Origin: Ampullaceana balthica
Taxonomy: Eukaryota > Mollusca > Gastropoda > Lymnaeidae
Direction: 5' to 3'
Assembly (NCBI GenBank): GCA_944989445.1
Contig: CALYLW010000067.1
Location: forward strand, 1,471,905-1,535,904
DNA: 64,000 bases
The position numbers and the translations under genes are program-made. Shown here in pieces: positions 23,096-32,503 of this stretch. The notes under the pieces are model-generated. The model saw only the letters and a program-made list of their open reading frames with translations. It ran no database searches and was not told where the DNA came from. Position 1 is the first letter of the stretch, and the number at the start of each line of letters is the position of its first letter.

Positions 23096-24694
23096 CTATG
23101 GCTTTTTCCGGTTAAGTATACCTCCGCCTCTGAAATTTCCCCGATCACTCCTGTCACCCCCTCCACGACTTATCATGTTAGCTTTACCTCCGCCCTTGCA
23201 ATCTCGCCAATAACTTCGGTCACTACATTTGAATTTTCCTCCCTGACCTCTTTTGAATTGTACTCTTTGACCCGAAGGGCTGACCATTGCGTCCAAAATT
23301 GTACCAACGCACGAGCTACCCACACAATTAAATGTGTTCAACCGGACCCCAATTATTAATAAAACCCATATTCTCACCAGACCGGCCGTAAGCCTGTCCA
23401 GTGAGTTTTTGTCCGTCATGGTCCTATGCATTCTGGCCAGTCTTGATCGCACTGTGTCATTGTTATTGTTTCTGTTGAGCTCCGTGTTTGCCCTGCTGCG
23501 TCCTTGGAGGTTATACGTGTCACCTTTGTTCAACAACTCACAACAGTGTTTAGCTGAGCCCACGTCATATTGTTGTATGGCTCCACTGAAGGGTTTCTTC
23601 TTAAGTTGCTTGTTTTTATCCCTATGTGGGATATCTGCTCTTAGCTTAGTAGCACACTCAATTTTCCCATCATTATCTTCAATATTCTCCTGATCTCTAT
23701 CAATAAGTTTGCTATACTCTAGAAATTCAGTAGCACAATCAATATTTCCATCATTATCCTTATTTCCCTTACATTCAATACATTTTGCTTGGGAGGTTAA
23801 TGTTACTACTGTGACCACGGTGTGTTCAGTGACCTTCACCCAATCTTGCATATCTGGGTCACTACTTTTCTTCTTATTCAAATTTTCAACTAAAATTTCC
23901 CTCTTTCGAAATTGTACTTCTTTAGTCCACTTTTCGTGAGGTTTTTCAACTATTGTCCCAAGCATCTTGGACGTTCTCTGCACAATCACTGTCATGTCTG
24001 TATCATTACCAGTTAATCTTTGCGTTAATTCAGTCCTTTTCTCTTCCTTTTCAACAATGATTCGCCATAAGTCATTTATGTCTTCTTTGTTATGTGCTAT
24101 AGTCAGTGTTAACTCATTATTCTCCTCTTCTTTTTGAGTTAGTGTGTCTTTAATTTCCTTTAGCTTCCACTGTAAGTTCTGCAAACATTCATCTTTCTCA
24201 GTCACCGTCTTATTCAGCCCTGTTACCTTTCTATCTTTGTCCTTAATTATTTTAAGCCAGCTGGATTTTTCTTCATCATTTTGAGCCAGTAGTTTGTACA
24301 TTTCGGCAATTCTCATTCTTAAGTTCATTGATTCAACTTCAGTTTCCTCTATTTTTAATCTGTGTTTGATGTCAACTTTTTCGAGATCCGTTAGTCTAGT
24401 TTCAACCTTGTTCAATGTTGACTCTAGTTTACTTACTGTCTCTTTGTGTTCCTTTAATTCATTCTCTCTAAGGGTCAGATTATTTCTCAATTCACTAATG
24501 AGTTTATTACTTTCTTCCCTGGCTATCTCGCCAGCTGCCGGTTCTGCCACCTTAACTTCTTTCGTTACATACGGCTCTTCCCAAAATAAGCTGGCTATTC
24601 CATATAATTCTTCCTGACAGTTACTCTCGTTACTTTTTAAAGCTCCCTGTTTAATTCTACGTTTTCTTCTTTTCTCTTCATCATTTTCTAACAT
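23096..24694 (-). CDS. gag-like protein, second frame (coiled coil plus Gly/Arg-rich tail)
   Basis: 532 residues from the first ATG. Roughly residues 1-25 are highly charged. About 55-245 form long heptad-like coiled-coil stretches (for example NELKEHKETVSKLESTLNKV and TLTQKEEENNELTLTIAHNK). About 290-365 contain a duplicated DNDGxIxCAT motif. The last ~60 residues are Gly/Arg-rich with RGG-type motifs (SRGGGDRSDRGNFRGGG). There is no CCHC zinc knuckle and no protease or polymerase motif. It lies in the middle of a TG...CA-bounded element, so a structural, particle-forming and RNA-binding role is inferred from position and composition only. The true N terminus is probably not this ATG: the frame upstream is open back to the A7 run at 24737-24743 and joins naturally to the preceding frame. 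No specific family was recognised. Confidence 0.7.
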   Translation of the reverse strand: MLENDEEKRRKRRIKQGALKSNESNCQEELYGIASLFWEEPYVTKEVKVAEPAAGEIAREESNKLISELRNNLTLRENELKEHKETVSKLESTLNKVETRLTDLEKVDIKHRLKIEETEVESMNLRMRIAEMYKLLAQNDEEKSSWLKIIKDKDRKVTGLNKTVTEKDECLQNLQWKLKEIKDTLTQKEEENNELTLTIAHNKEDINDLWRIIVEKEEKRTELTQRLTGNDTDMTVIVQRTSKMLGTIVEKPHEKWTKEVQFRKREILVENLNKKKSSDPDMQDWVKVTEHTVVTVVTLTSQAKCIECKGNKDNDGNIDCATEFLEYSKLIDRDQENIEDNDGKIECATKLRADIPHRDKNKQLKKKPFSGAIQQYDVGSAKHCCELLNKGDTYNLQGRSRANTELNRNNNNDTVRSRLARMHRTMTDKNSLDRLTAGLVRIWVLLIIGVRLNTFNCVGSSCVGTILDAMVSPSGQRVQFKRGQGGKFKCSDRSYWRDCKGGGKANMISRGGGDRSDRGNFRGGGILNRKKP

Positions 24695-24731
24695 TTTCTC
24701 CTGTCTCTTTTCGTATTGTCGCTGCTTCTTT

Positions 24732-25850
24732 TCATCTTTTTTTCTGTCGCAGTCTTTGTCTTTCTTCGTTTTGTCTCAATGATTCTTTATCTTCTTGCTC
24801 CCACTTTAACCGTACCTCTTCAATTTTTTTTAACCACCAGCTATCTTCCCTTTCACCCTTTTCCTTCCATTTATTAGCAGTCACTACATTAGTTAATTGA
24901 CCCTGCTTTATCTTCTTTTCGTTCTTATGTGTGCTCCTTTCTAAAGTATCACTAGCATAATAATTTATTGTATCATTTGCTTCATCATATTCCACTCGTG
25001 TGACTTTCTCTACATCTCCGATTCCTTCAGTCTTCTCATCACAGTCATTCTGAACTTCTATTTCTTCCGATTTAATTTCACCCTTTGTCCCAGCTATTAA
25101 GGCGTCTATAACTGAATGATCATCTCTCTTCTCTGGCTCAGGAGTGTTTTCCTTGGTCTCTTTTCCTACCGCCCCCATCCTAATTTCATCTCTGACTTGT
25201 TCGGCATAATTCTTTTCAGGTTCTACCACTTTATTGTCTGTTTCTTTAACATTATTTTCAGGTTTTACAGGGTTCTTGTCCGTTTCTTTACCATTGTTGA
25301 CATTTTCAACAACTTTCTTGTCCGACTGCGTAATCGTTTTCCCCCTTGCTAATTCTTTCCTGACTTTTTCCTTTCTTCCTTTCTTTTTGCTAGCGGCAGC
25401 AGTGTCTATCGAAATTTTCCTAGTAGTGGAATTCAAATCGCTTTTGGAAAAGTTTTTATTTTCAATTTCGGCTACCCCTTTTTGACATTTCAACTCCGGT
25501 TTCTCAGTCACGTGTTTGGTTCTCGATTTATATCTTTTCTTTGGTCCCGAAGTGGTTTGAGTAATTAGAACGTTATTATTTGTACCTATCTTGTCTTCCT
25601 CTTTAACTCCTCTATACATTTCATCGGCCATTTCTAGTTCTCTTTGTCTCTCCCTTTCTAACCTTCTTGACTCCTCCGCCCTTTCTTCTTTCCGTTTCTC
25701 TCTTTCCTCATCTTCCTCCCTCCTCTTCCTACTTCTTTCCTCATCTTCCTCCCTCTTGTACGCCTCTATAACCCATCTCTTAGCCTCCTCCCCTTCAAAT
25801 CCCAGCTCCCGGGCACTTTGTTTAAGTTTTTCTACATTAGGCAACCACAT
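24732..25850 (-). CDS. gag-like protein, first frame (charged coiled coil)
   Basis: 372 residues. It starts at the first ATG after a ~680-base leader. The N terminus (PNVEKLKQSARELGFEGEEA) is followed by a long Glu/Arg-rich helix (residues ~30-75). This layout resembles the N-terminal region of some invertebrate Ty3-type gag proteins, where a short 'LG..GEE...FV' helix precedes a charged coiled coil; that match is from memory and weak. The rest is Lys/Glu/Asn-rich and low in hydrophobics. The frame ends at TGA two bases after an A7 run. A +1 shift there enters the second frame with the same charged, helical composition. Thus the two frames look like one ~920-residue gag split by a one-base difference. 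Confidence 0.7.
   Translation of the reverse strand: MWLPNVEKLKQSARELGFEGEEAKRWVIEAYKREEDEERSRKRREEDEEREKRKEERAEESRRLERERQRELEMADEMYRGVKEEDKIGTNNNVLITQTTSGPKKRYKSRTKHVTEKPELKCQKGVAEIENKNFSKSDLNSTTRKISIDTAAASKKKGRKEKVRKELARGKTITQSDKKVVENVNNGKETDKNPVKPENNVKETDNKVVEPEKNYAEQVRDEIRMGAVGKETKENTPEPEKRDDHSVIDALIAGTKGEIKSEEIEVQNDCDEKTEGIGDVEKVTRVEYDEANDTINYYASDTLERSTHKNEKKIKQGQLTNVVTANKWKEKGEREDSWWLKKIEEVRLKWEQEDKESLRQNEERQRLRQKKR
24737..24743 (-). other. A7 run at the gag frame junction
   Basis: On the minus strand the first frame reads CAG AAA AAA AGA TGA. Skipping one base at the A7 run gives an open path into the second frame with no stop between. The cause may be a one-base indel in the genome, a homopolymer error in the assembly, or programmed +1 (or -2) frameshifting. 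Confidence 0.75.
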
Positions 25851-26528
25851 TTTAATGTTTCTATATTAATAGTCACTCTACGGTCACAATATAAAATTCG
25901 TCCACCGTCTTTTGACTCTCACCTTTACACTCAAAATTTTCTAACTATCTAATATTTTTACAATATTTTACAATTCAAAATTTCATCAAAAAGTACTTAC
26001 TATCATGGGAAATCCACACTCACATAATAACCATACATAAGAAAACACATTACACCAGGGCAGTATCAATATCCATAGGTAAGAAAATCACAAAGTCACC
26101 GACTTCACTGTCACGTATTACTGAGGTTGTAACCTCGAGGTTGTCCTGGCTGTATTCAGCTTCTCCAACGTGTTACTGTCATAGTTAGTGTTCGTTATTC
26201 CTTCGATGCTCCTCCGGGTGCAGTTTGCATGGCCTCCATTGCTGCGTCTATAACCCCACTGCTTCGTCTGTCTTCAATACCACTGCTCCGGCTGTCTTCA
26301 ACATCACTGCTCCGGCTGTCTTCAGCAGTACTGCTACGGCTGTCTTCCCCACCACTTCTATGGCTGTGTTTCACACCACTGCTCCAGCTGTCTTCAACAC
26401 CACTGGTCTCGTCGTTACGAGGCGTAAGCCCTACGCTCTCGTGAAGATCTTGATATCAGTATGGCTAGTACGTGCCTTGATGTGCTGCGTTGGCTCGAAC
26501 CGATGGCTCGGTTTTTCGGCGGGCCCCC
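25851..26528 (-). other. leader region of the LTR element with a 24-bp minisatellite
   Basis: About 680 bases between the primer-binding-like site and the first gag ATG. Near its upstream end (26255-26408) are about six tandem 24-bp units of CACTGCTCCGGCTGTCTTCA + ACAC. The region would be the 5' untranslated leader and packaging-signal zone. Confidence 0.7.
26255..26408. repeat. 24-bp minisatellite in the retrotransposon leader
   Basis: Six imperfect units of CCACTGCTCCGGCTGTCTTC + AACA. Plus-strand frames across it are incidental. Confidence 0.85.
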
Positions 26529-26529
26529 A
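26518..26529 (-). promoter_or_regulatory. putative primer-binding site (tRNA-Pro-like)
   Basis: One base after the minus-strand end of the 5' LTR the sequence is TGGGGGCCCGCC. It starts with the TGG expected against a tRNA CCA end. It resembles the tRNA-Pro-type site TGGGGGCTCGTC with two C/T differences. The position is right; the tRNA identity is tentative. Confidence 0.55.
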
Positions 26530-26530
26530 C

Positions 26531-27040
26531 TGTGGCGGAGTCGTTGTCTAGGGGTTGAGGTCCCCCCTTAGCCACAGATATTTACCACGTAGACGGGTAA
26601 AAGACTTAGCAACGCTGGGTTGTTTTCTTTCAACATAAGTTTATTGACATCCAGAAGCTTTGAACATAGTTATGGTACAGTACAATTGGCAGTTTACAGT
26701 TGATGGTCATACCATCCAGAGTCCTCGGCCCAGCTTGACCGGATTGGACTACGTTCACAAACTCCACACTCTATCGTACGTCTTTCACCTCTCTGCTACT
26801 TGGCAACTTAACAAATCTCACAGCGACACACAATGTGACCCATTTTATACCCCGTCTTGTCCGACTGGTTTTTGACTGGCCCCTGGGTCAATCACCATGT
26901 CTCCCTTTGACCGTGGTCCTGTCAATTCATTACAACTTGCACGTACCTGGAGTTCACCCGCCCCCCCGTTCCACGAGGACAAGTGTTCACAACCCCATTT
27001 ATGCGTAGTCATCCCCACACCACAACATCTGACCGTAACA
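26531..27040 (-). repeat. 5' LTR (510 bp)
   Basis: Upstream LTR with respect to the gag-like frames. I found no difference from the 3' LTR by eye. Its outer edge is followed by the target duplication ACCCC (27041-27045). Confidence 0.93.
26843..26849 (-). promoter_or_regulatory. TATA box of the 5' LTR
   Basis: TATAAAA on the minus strand about 190 bases into the LTR from its upstream end, with the AATAAA motif (26640-26645) downstream. Transcription would be expected to start around 26810-26820. Confidence 0.55.
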
Positions 27041-27316
27041 ACCCCTTCTCTACTTTCATTGAATTTCACAGCGCTCCACCCCTTTCCAAACAAAACAAAC
27101 CAATCAAAATAATGCTCCACAAATATGACGTGAGCAAAAAAATTATTGTTAATACAGGTTTTTTTTTACCGTTGTAGGACGGGCCAACGGTTTCAGAGGC
27201 ATGCACCACGTGACCTAATGAAGGTAGCTCAAAACCCATTACGGAGACAGAAGCATTTTTAAAAAGAACAATATAAATAGAATGCCTTGTTTGTTTTGTA
27301 GGAATTAATTATTTTT

Positions 27317-27797
27317 AAATCCTTTATATTAACTCGTGGTTTCTGTTTGGTTGATTGTTTTCTTGCTTTTCGCCAGAATTTTGGATCAATTTTTAACCCT
27401 CTTTCTCGTAAGATAGCGAGCTGAAATTTTGAAGGCAGTTTTGTACCGATGATAAAAACGATGTATCAAAATTTCAGATCGATCGCATGTACCGTAATTA
27501 AATTATTGAATTTTTAGATTATTTTATTTATCTCTATGTAGCATGTTATTTTTTGAGATAGTGTCGCGGTGCGTATTATATTGAACAACCTTTCAGTTGC
27601 GCAAAAAGGTGCGTATTTTATTGACAACACTTTTTATAAATATATTACTGATCGGTGCGCATTATATTAAACATGTTTTATGACACAACTACAATTTTGT
27701 ATTATTGGATGGTCTTGCGCTGCGTATTATAATGAACATTCTTTTAGTTACGTCTCGTACATAAAGCATTTATAGTCAAAAACTTGGTTTTTTACGT
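27317..27797 (+). mobile_element. Helentron-like short element, subfamily B, full length
   Basis: It begins AAATCCTTTATATTAACTCG. It carries the core with AAAATTTCAGATCGATCGCA and the B-type GCGGTGCGTATTATATTGAA block. It ends ACATAAAGCATTTATAGTC and a hairpin (AAAAAC-TTG-GTTTTT). The inverted repeat AAATCCTTTAT/ATAAAGCATTT is imperfect in this copy. It is non-coding. Confidence 0.75.
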
Positions 27798-27954
27798 TTT
27801 TAAAAAAAAATGATATAGTGCGTATTTTGAAAAAAATATCATTCAAGAATGTTGCTGACAATTTAAAATATTCATAGGATCCACTTTTGTGTTTGAATCA
27901 CTTTTAATACATGAGCTAAACGCCGGGCTGCAACTAACACTTGTGACATCCTAC

Positions 27955-30060
27955 ACTCCAAATACACGTGTGACGACCTACACTCTACACGTGACGTCCT
28001 ACACTCTACACGTGTGACGTCCTACACTCCACCTACACGTGTGACGTCCTACACTCCACCTACACGTGTGACGTCCTACACTCCACCTACACGTGTGACG
28101 TCCTACACTCCTACTATACGTGTGACGTCCTACACTCCAACTATACGTGTGACGTCCTACACTCTGCACGTGACGTCCTACACTCTAAACGTGACGTCCT
28201 ACATTCTACACGTGACGTCTTACACTCCAGCTACACGTGTGACGTCCTACACTCCAACTATACGTGTGACGTCCTACACTCTGCACGTGACGTCCTACAC
28301 TCTACACGTGACATCCTACACTCTGCACGTGACGTCCTACACTCTACACGTGACGTCCTACACTCTGCACGTGACGTCCTACACTCTACACGTGACGTCC
28401 TACACTATACACGTGACGTCCTACACTCTACACGTGACGTCCTACACTCTACACGTGACGTCCTACACTATACACGTGACGTCCTACACTCTACACGTGA
28501 CGTCCTACACGCTATACGTGACGTCCTATACTATACACGTGACGTCCTACACTCTACACGTGACGTCCTACACTCTGCACGTGACGTCCTACAATCTACA
28601 CGTGACGTCCTACACTATACACGTGACGTCCTACACTCTACACGTGACGTCCTACACTCTACACGTGACGTCCTACACTCTACACGTGACGTCCTACACT
28701 CTACGCGTGACGTCATACACTCTACACGTGACGTCCTACACTCTACTCGTGACGTCGTACACTCCACCTACACGTGTGACGTCCTACACACTACACGTGA
28801 CGGCCTACACTCTACACGTGAAGGCCTACACTCTACACGTTACGGCCTACACTCTACACGTGACGTCTTACACTCTACACGTGACGTCCTACACTCTACA
28901 CGTGACGTCCTACACTCTACACGTGACGGCCTACACTCTACATGTGACGTCCTACACTCTACACGTGACGTCCTACACTCTACTCGTGACGTCGTACACT
29001 CCACCTATACGTGACGTCCTACACTCTACACGTGACGTCCTACACTCTACTCGTGACGTCCTACACTCTACACGTGACGGCCTACACTCTACACGTGACG
29101 TCCTACACTCTACACGTGACGTCCTACACTCTACTCGTGACGTCGTACACGCCACCTACACGTGACGTCCTACACTTTACACGTGACGTCCTACACTCTA
29201 CACGTGACGTCCTACACTCTACTCGTGACGTCGTACACTCCACCTACACGTGACGTCCTACACTCTACACGTGACGGCCTACACTCTACACGTGATGTCC
29301 TACACTATACACGTGACGTCCTACACTCTACACGTGACGTCCTACACGCTATACGTGACGTCCTACACTCTACACGCGACGTCCTACACTCTACACGTGA
29401 CGTCCTACACTCTGCACGTGACGTCCTACACTCTACACGTGACGTCCTTCACTATACACGTGACGTCCTACACTCTACACGTGACTTCCTACACTCTACT
29501 AGTGACGTCGTACACTCCACCTACACGTGTGACGTCCTACACTCTACACGTGACGGCCTACAATTTACACGTGACGTCCTACACTCTACTCGTGACGTCG
29601 TACACTCCACCTACACGTGTGACGTCCTACACTCTACACGTGACGGCCTACAATCTACAAGTGACGGCCTACACTCTACTCGTGACGTCGTACACTCCAC
29701 CAACACCGGTGACGGCCTACACTCTACACGTGACGGCCTACACTCTACACGTGACGGCCTACACTCTACACGTGACGTCCTACACTCTACACGTTACGTC
29801 CTACACTCTACACGTGACGTCCTACACTCTACATGTGACGTCCTACACTCTACACGTGACATCCTACACTCTAAACGTGACGTCCTACACTCTACACGTG
29901 ACATCCTACACTCTACATGTGACGTCCTACACTCTACACGTGACGTCCTACACTCCACCTACACGTGTGACGTCCTACACTCCAACTGAACTTGTGACGT
30001 CTTGCACTCTAAATGTGTGACGTCTTACACTCCAACTAAATGTGTGACGTCTTACACTAC
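27955..30060 (+). repeat. 21-bp array, ~100 units, each carrying CACGTGACGTC
   Basis: The unit is CACGTGACGTCCTACACTCT + A. A 24-bp variant is CACGTGTGACGTCCTACACT + CCAC. Nearly every unit joins a perfect E-box (CACGTG) to a CRE-like half (TGACGTC). Variants such as ACTCGTGACGTCGTACACTC mark higher-order blocks near 28750, 28980, 29130, 29230, 29590 and 29680. Long open frames (up to 383 residues of VTSYTLH repeats) come from the 21-bp period and lack independent support. Degenerate units continue to about 30150. Confidence 0.95.
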
Positions 30061-30159
30061 AACTATACGTGTGATACAATCAAACTACCAACTATACGCG
30101 TGACGTCCTACAATCAAACTACCAACTACACGTGTGACGTCCTATATTCCAACTACACA

Positions 30160-31351
30160 AACGATCGTGGTTATGGTGGCTTACGAGGGGAAATGTGGAC
30201 TTAATGTTACTATTGATATCATACGTTTGTTTTAATTTCTGCCGTGCTTTCTATAAAAATAAAATGTGACAGTATCAAAATAATCACAACTAAAACATAA
30301 ATAGACTAAATAAGGATGTCAGGATGATAGTCAGAACAACCCGACCCGTTTCTATTCCCCAGCAAGTACGCCCGTACTTAACGATGCCCCCCCCCCTCAT
30401 TGACTTGAGAGTGTCTCAGCCGCATCTTCTGAAGCCATCCAACACATCGACACCGCAGTTAAGTTAAATCTTTAGTGTGGTCTTTAGAAGAGGGAAAAAA
30501 ACGAACTGGGGTTGGGGGAGGCTGATGACATAAGCCTGGGAGGTGTTATCGACACGACGAGACGAAATTGTCAAACGTTTCAGACATGCGCAGCTCTGCT
30601 TTATACGGATCTAGATGGCCCGTCCTTCTGTGACACTTGTAAACACCCTAGCGACCAAACCAATTTCTGAGGAGACTGCGAGAAACGAGATTTATGAGCC
30701 GGATTCAGTGAGCAGCTAGCCAAATAGACTTGAGTAAACGACGATCAGTAAAAATCTAGTCAGGCAAAGATTTTTAAGACAAAGTTCTATTCTAACGGCC
30801 AAGACTGTTTTAAAACATTTTTTTAAAGTAAACAATTTAACTTTAATGCATTAATTTCGAAGTCAAATGACTTGAGGGCGTATTTTAGATGTTTCCATTT
30901 TTGATCAGTTTGTCTGAGTCGCCTTTCTATCGTCTGCCAGACAAAACACTTCACAGCCTCCACGGTTTTCTGGCATCAAAAGATTAATTCTAACATTCGA
31001 CACAAAGAACAAAATCGTCTCAGAGAGTAGTTTCTCTGTCCCCAGCCAGCCATTCACTATTAGGAAATCTCCAGATCGCCAAGACTCGGATATTTCTAAG
31101 AGCAGTTGAGCTGAAGTTTTGCAATACTTCTTGTAAATCGATTCTGGTTTTTTAGTTGTGGGAATTTACTAGACGGAATAAGTCACAAAGACAAGTTGAA
31201 AGGCACTAATAAGTAGAAAATTTAATAATAAACACTACAAATAGCTGATTTATATTGTGCTGGTAAAAAATTAAACAAAGTGTCGTAGAGAGTAGAAACT
31301 ATAGCATTTACGGAGACAAAATGGTTAGATAATTGAAGACAAAGATAGATA
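30160..31351. other. unassigned DNA
   Basis: I see no gene or transposon end. GC content is slightly higher than in the AT-rich neighbours. It could hide short exons, but no long frame or convincing splice pattern is visible. Confidence 0.4.
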
Positions 31352-31408
31352 GATAGAGAGAGAGAAAGAGAGATGGGGAAAGAGAGAGAGAGAAGAAGAA
31401 GAGGGAGA

Positions 31409-31471
<63 letters not shown>

Positions 31472-31527
31472 GGTGAAAGAGAGAGAAAGAGAGAGAGAAA
31501 AGAAGAAGAGGGAGAATTACAGAGAGC

Positions 31528-31561
<34 letters not shown>

Positions 31562-31605
31562 CAGAGAGCGAGAGGGTGAAAGAGAGAGAAAGAGAGAGAG
31601 AAAAT
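31352..31605. repeat. GA microsatellite with an internal duplication
   Basis: (GA)n interrupted by two copies of AGAAGAAGAGGGAGAATTAC (near 31391 and 31500). Confidence 0.9.
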
Positions 31606-31733
31606 AATACAAGAGTAGAGTTTTCAGTTTTTTTTATTTTTAAAAAAGGAAAGTTAGCAGAAATGAAGAGGGGCGCAAAATTTTAAAAAAGGATGTGAAT
31701 TTAATTTAGACGAAAAATCAAATTTGCCTTATT

Positions 31734-32217
31734 AAATCCTTTATATTAACTCGTGGTTTCTGCACCCTTGATTGCTTGATTGCTTGTCGCCAAAACTTTT
31801 GATCGATTTTTAACAAACTTGCTCGTAAGCTAGCGAGCTGAAATTTTGCAGGCAGTCTCGTACCGATAATAAAAACAATGTATCAAAATTTCAGATCGAT
31901 CGCATATACCGTAATTAAATTATTGATTTTTTAGATTATTTTATTTATTCCTATGTATCATGCTATTTTTTGAAATAGAGCGTCGCGGTGCGTATTATAT
32001 TGAACAACCTTTCTGTCGCGCAATAAGGTGCGTATTTTATTGACAACACTTTTTATAAACATATTCCTGATCGGTGCGCATTATATTAAACATGTTTTAC
32101 GACACAACTGCAATTTTGTATTACTGGATGGTCTGGCGCTGCGTATTATAATGAACATTCTTTTAGTTACGTCTCGTACATAAAGGATTTATAGTCAAAA
32201 ACTTGGTTTTTTTACGG
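31734..32217 (+). mobile_element. Helentron-like short element, subfamily B, full length
   Basis: It starts AAATCCTTTATATTAACTCG and ends ACATAAAGGATTTATAGTC followed by the hairpin AAAAAC-TTG-GTTTTT. The 5' AAATCCTTTAT and the subterminal 3' ATAAAGGATTT are exact inverted repeats. The body is very similar to the copies at 27317 and 44962. Confidence 0.8.
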
Positions 32218-32234
32218 TTTTTTAAAATTTATTT

Positions 32235-32503
32235 TAAATATTAATTTAAGACAAGGGCAGACGGATAATACATAGGCTTATATATATATAGATAAACTAA
32301 AAAGTTCAATAATTTAATAACGGTGCATTCGATCGATCTGAAATTTTGATACAATGCATTGTCATCCAAGATCTATCCGTGGTAAAATTTTGAGATCTCT
32401 TGGACCATCAGGAATGGTTTAATTTTACGTTGGCAGATTTGAAAAATTGTTGACAGACACACAAACAGGAACGAAAGTGAGTTAATATAAACGTGGTAAA
32501 AAC
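32235..32503 (-). mobile_element. Helentron-like related element, subfamily C, inverted
   Basis: Minus strand: a GTTTATATTAACTCAC start near 32490, an ATTAAACCATTCCTGATGGT block, then AATGCATTGTATCAAAATTT and CGATCGAATGCACCG, the family core. It abuts a B copy in opposite orientation. Similar copies lie at 48245-48540 and 63290-63565. The C-type 3' end is not clearly defined. Confidence 0.6.

Larger units (their letters stand above)
20819..27040 (-). mobile_element. complete non-autonomous LTR retrotransposon (gag-only)
   Basis: Two direct 510-bp repeats (20819-21328 and 26531-27040, offset 5,712) appear identical when read side by side. They begin TGTGGCGG and end CCGTAACA on the plus strand, so they are bounded by TG...CA. 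The 5-bp sequence ACCCC flanks the element on both sides (20814-20818 and 27041-27045). On the minus strand the order is 5' LTR, primer-binding-site-like sequence, leader with a 24-bp minisatellite, two coiled-coil gag-like frames, about 1.77 kb of non-coding DNA, a polypurine tract, and 3' LTR. No protease, reverse transcriptase, RNase H or integrase is found in 6.2 kb. It would therefore need enzymes from another element, like gag-only (TR-GAG) elements known from plants. Identical LTRs point to recent insertion. Confidence 0.93.

Noticed and set aside
28014..30020. VTSYTLH / DVLHSTR repeat proteins
   Set aside because: The period of 21 bp makes frames open. Two frames alternate as 24-bp variants shift the phase, which a real gene would not tolerate.
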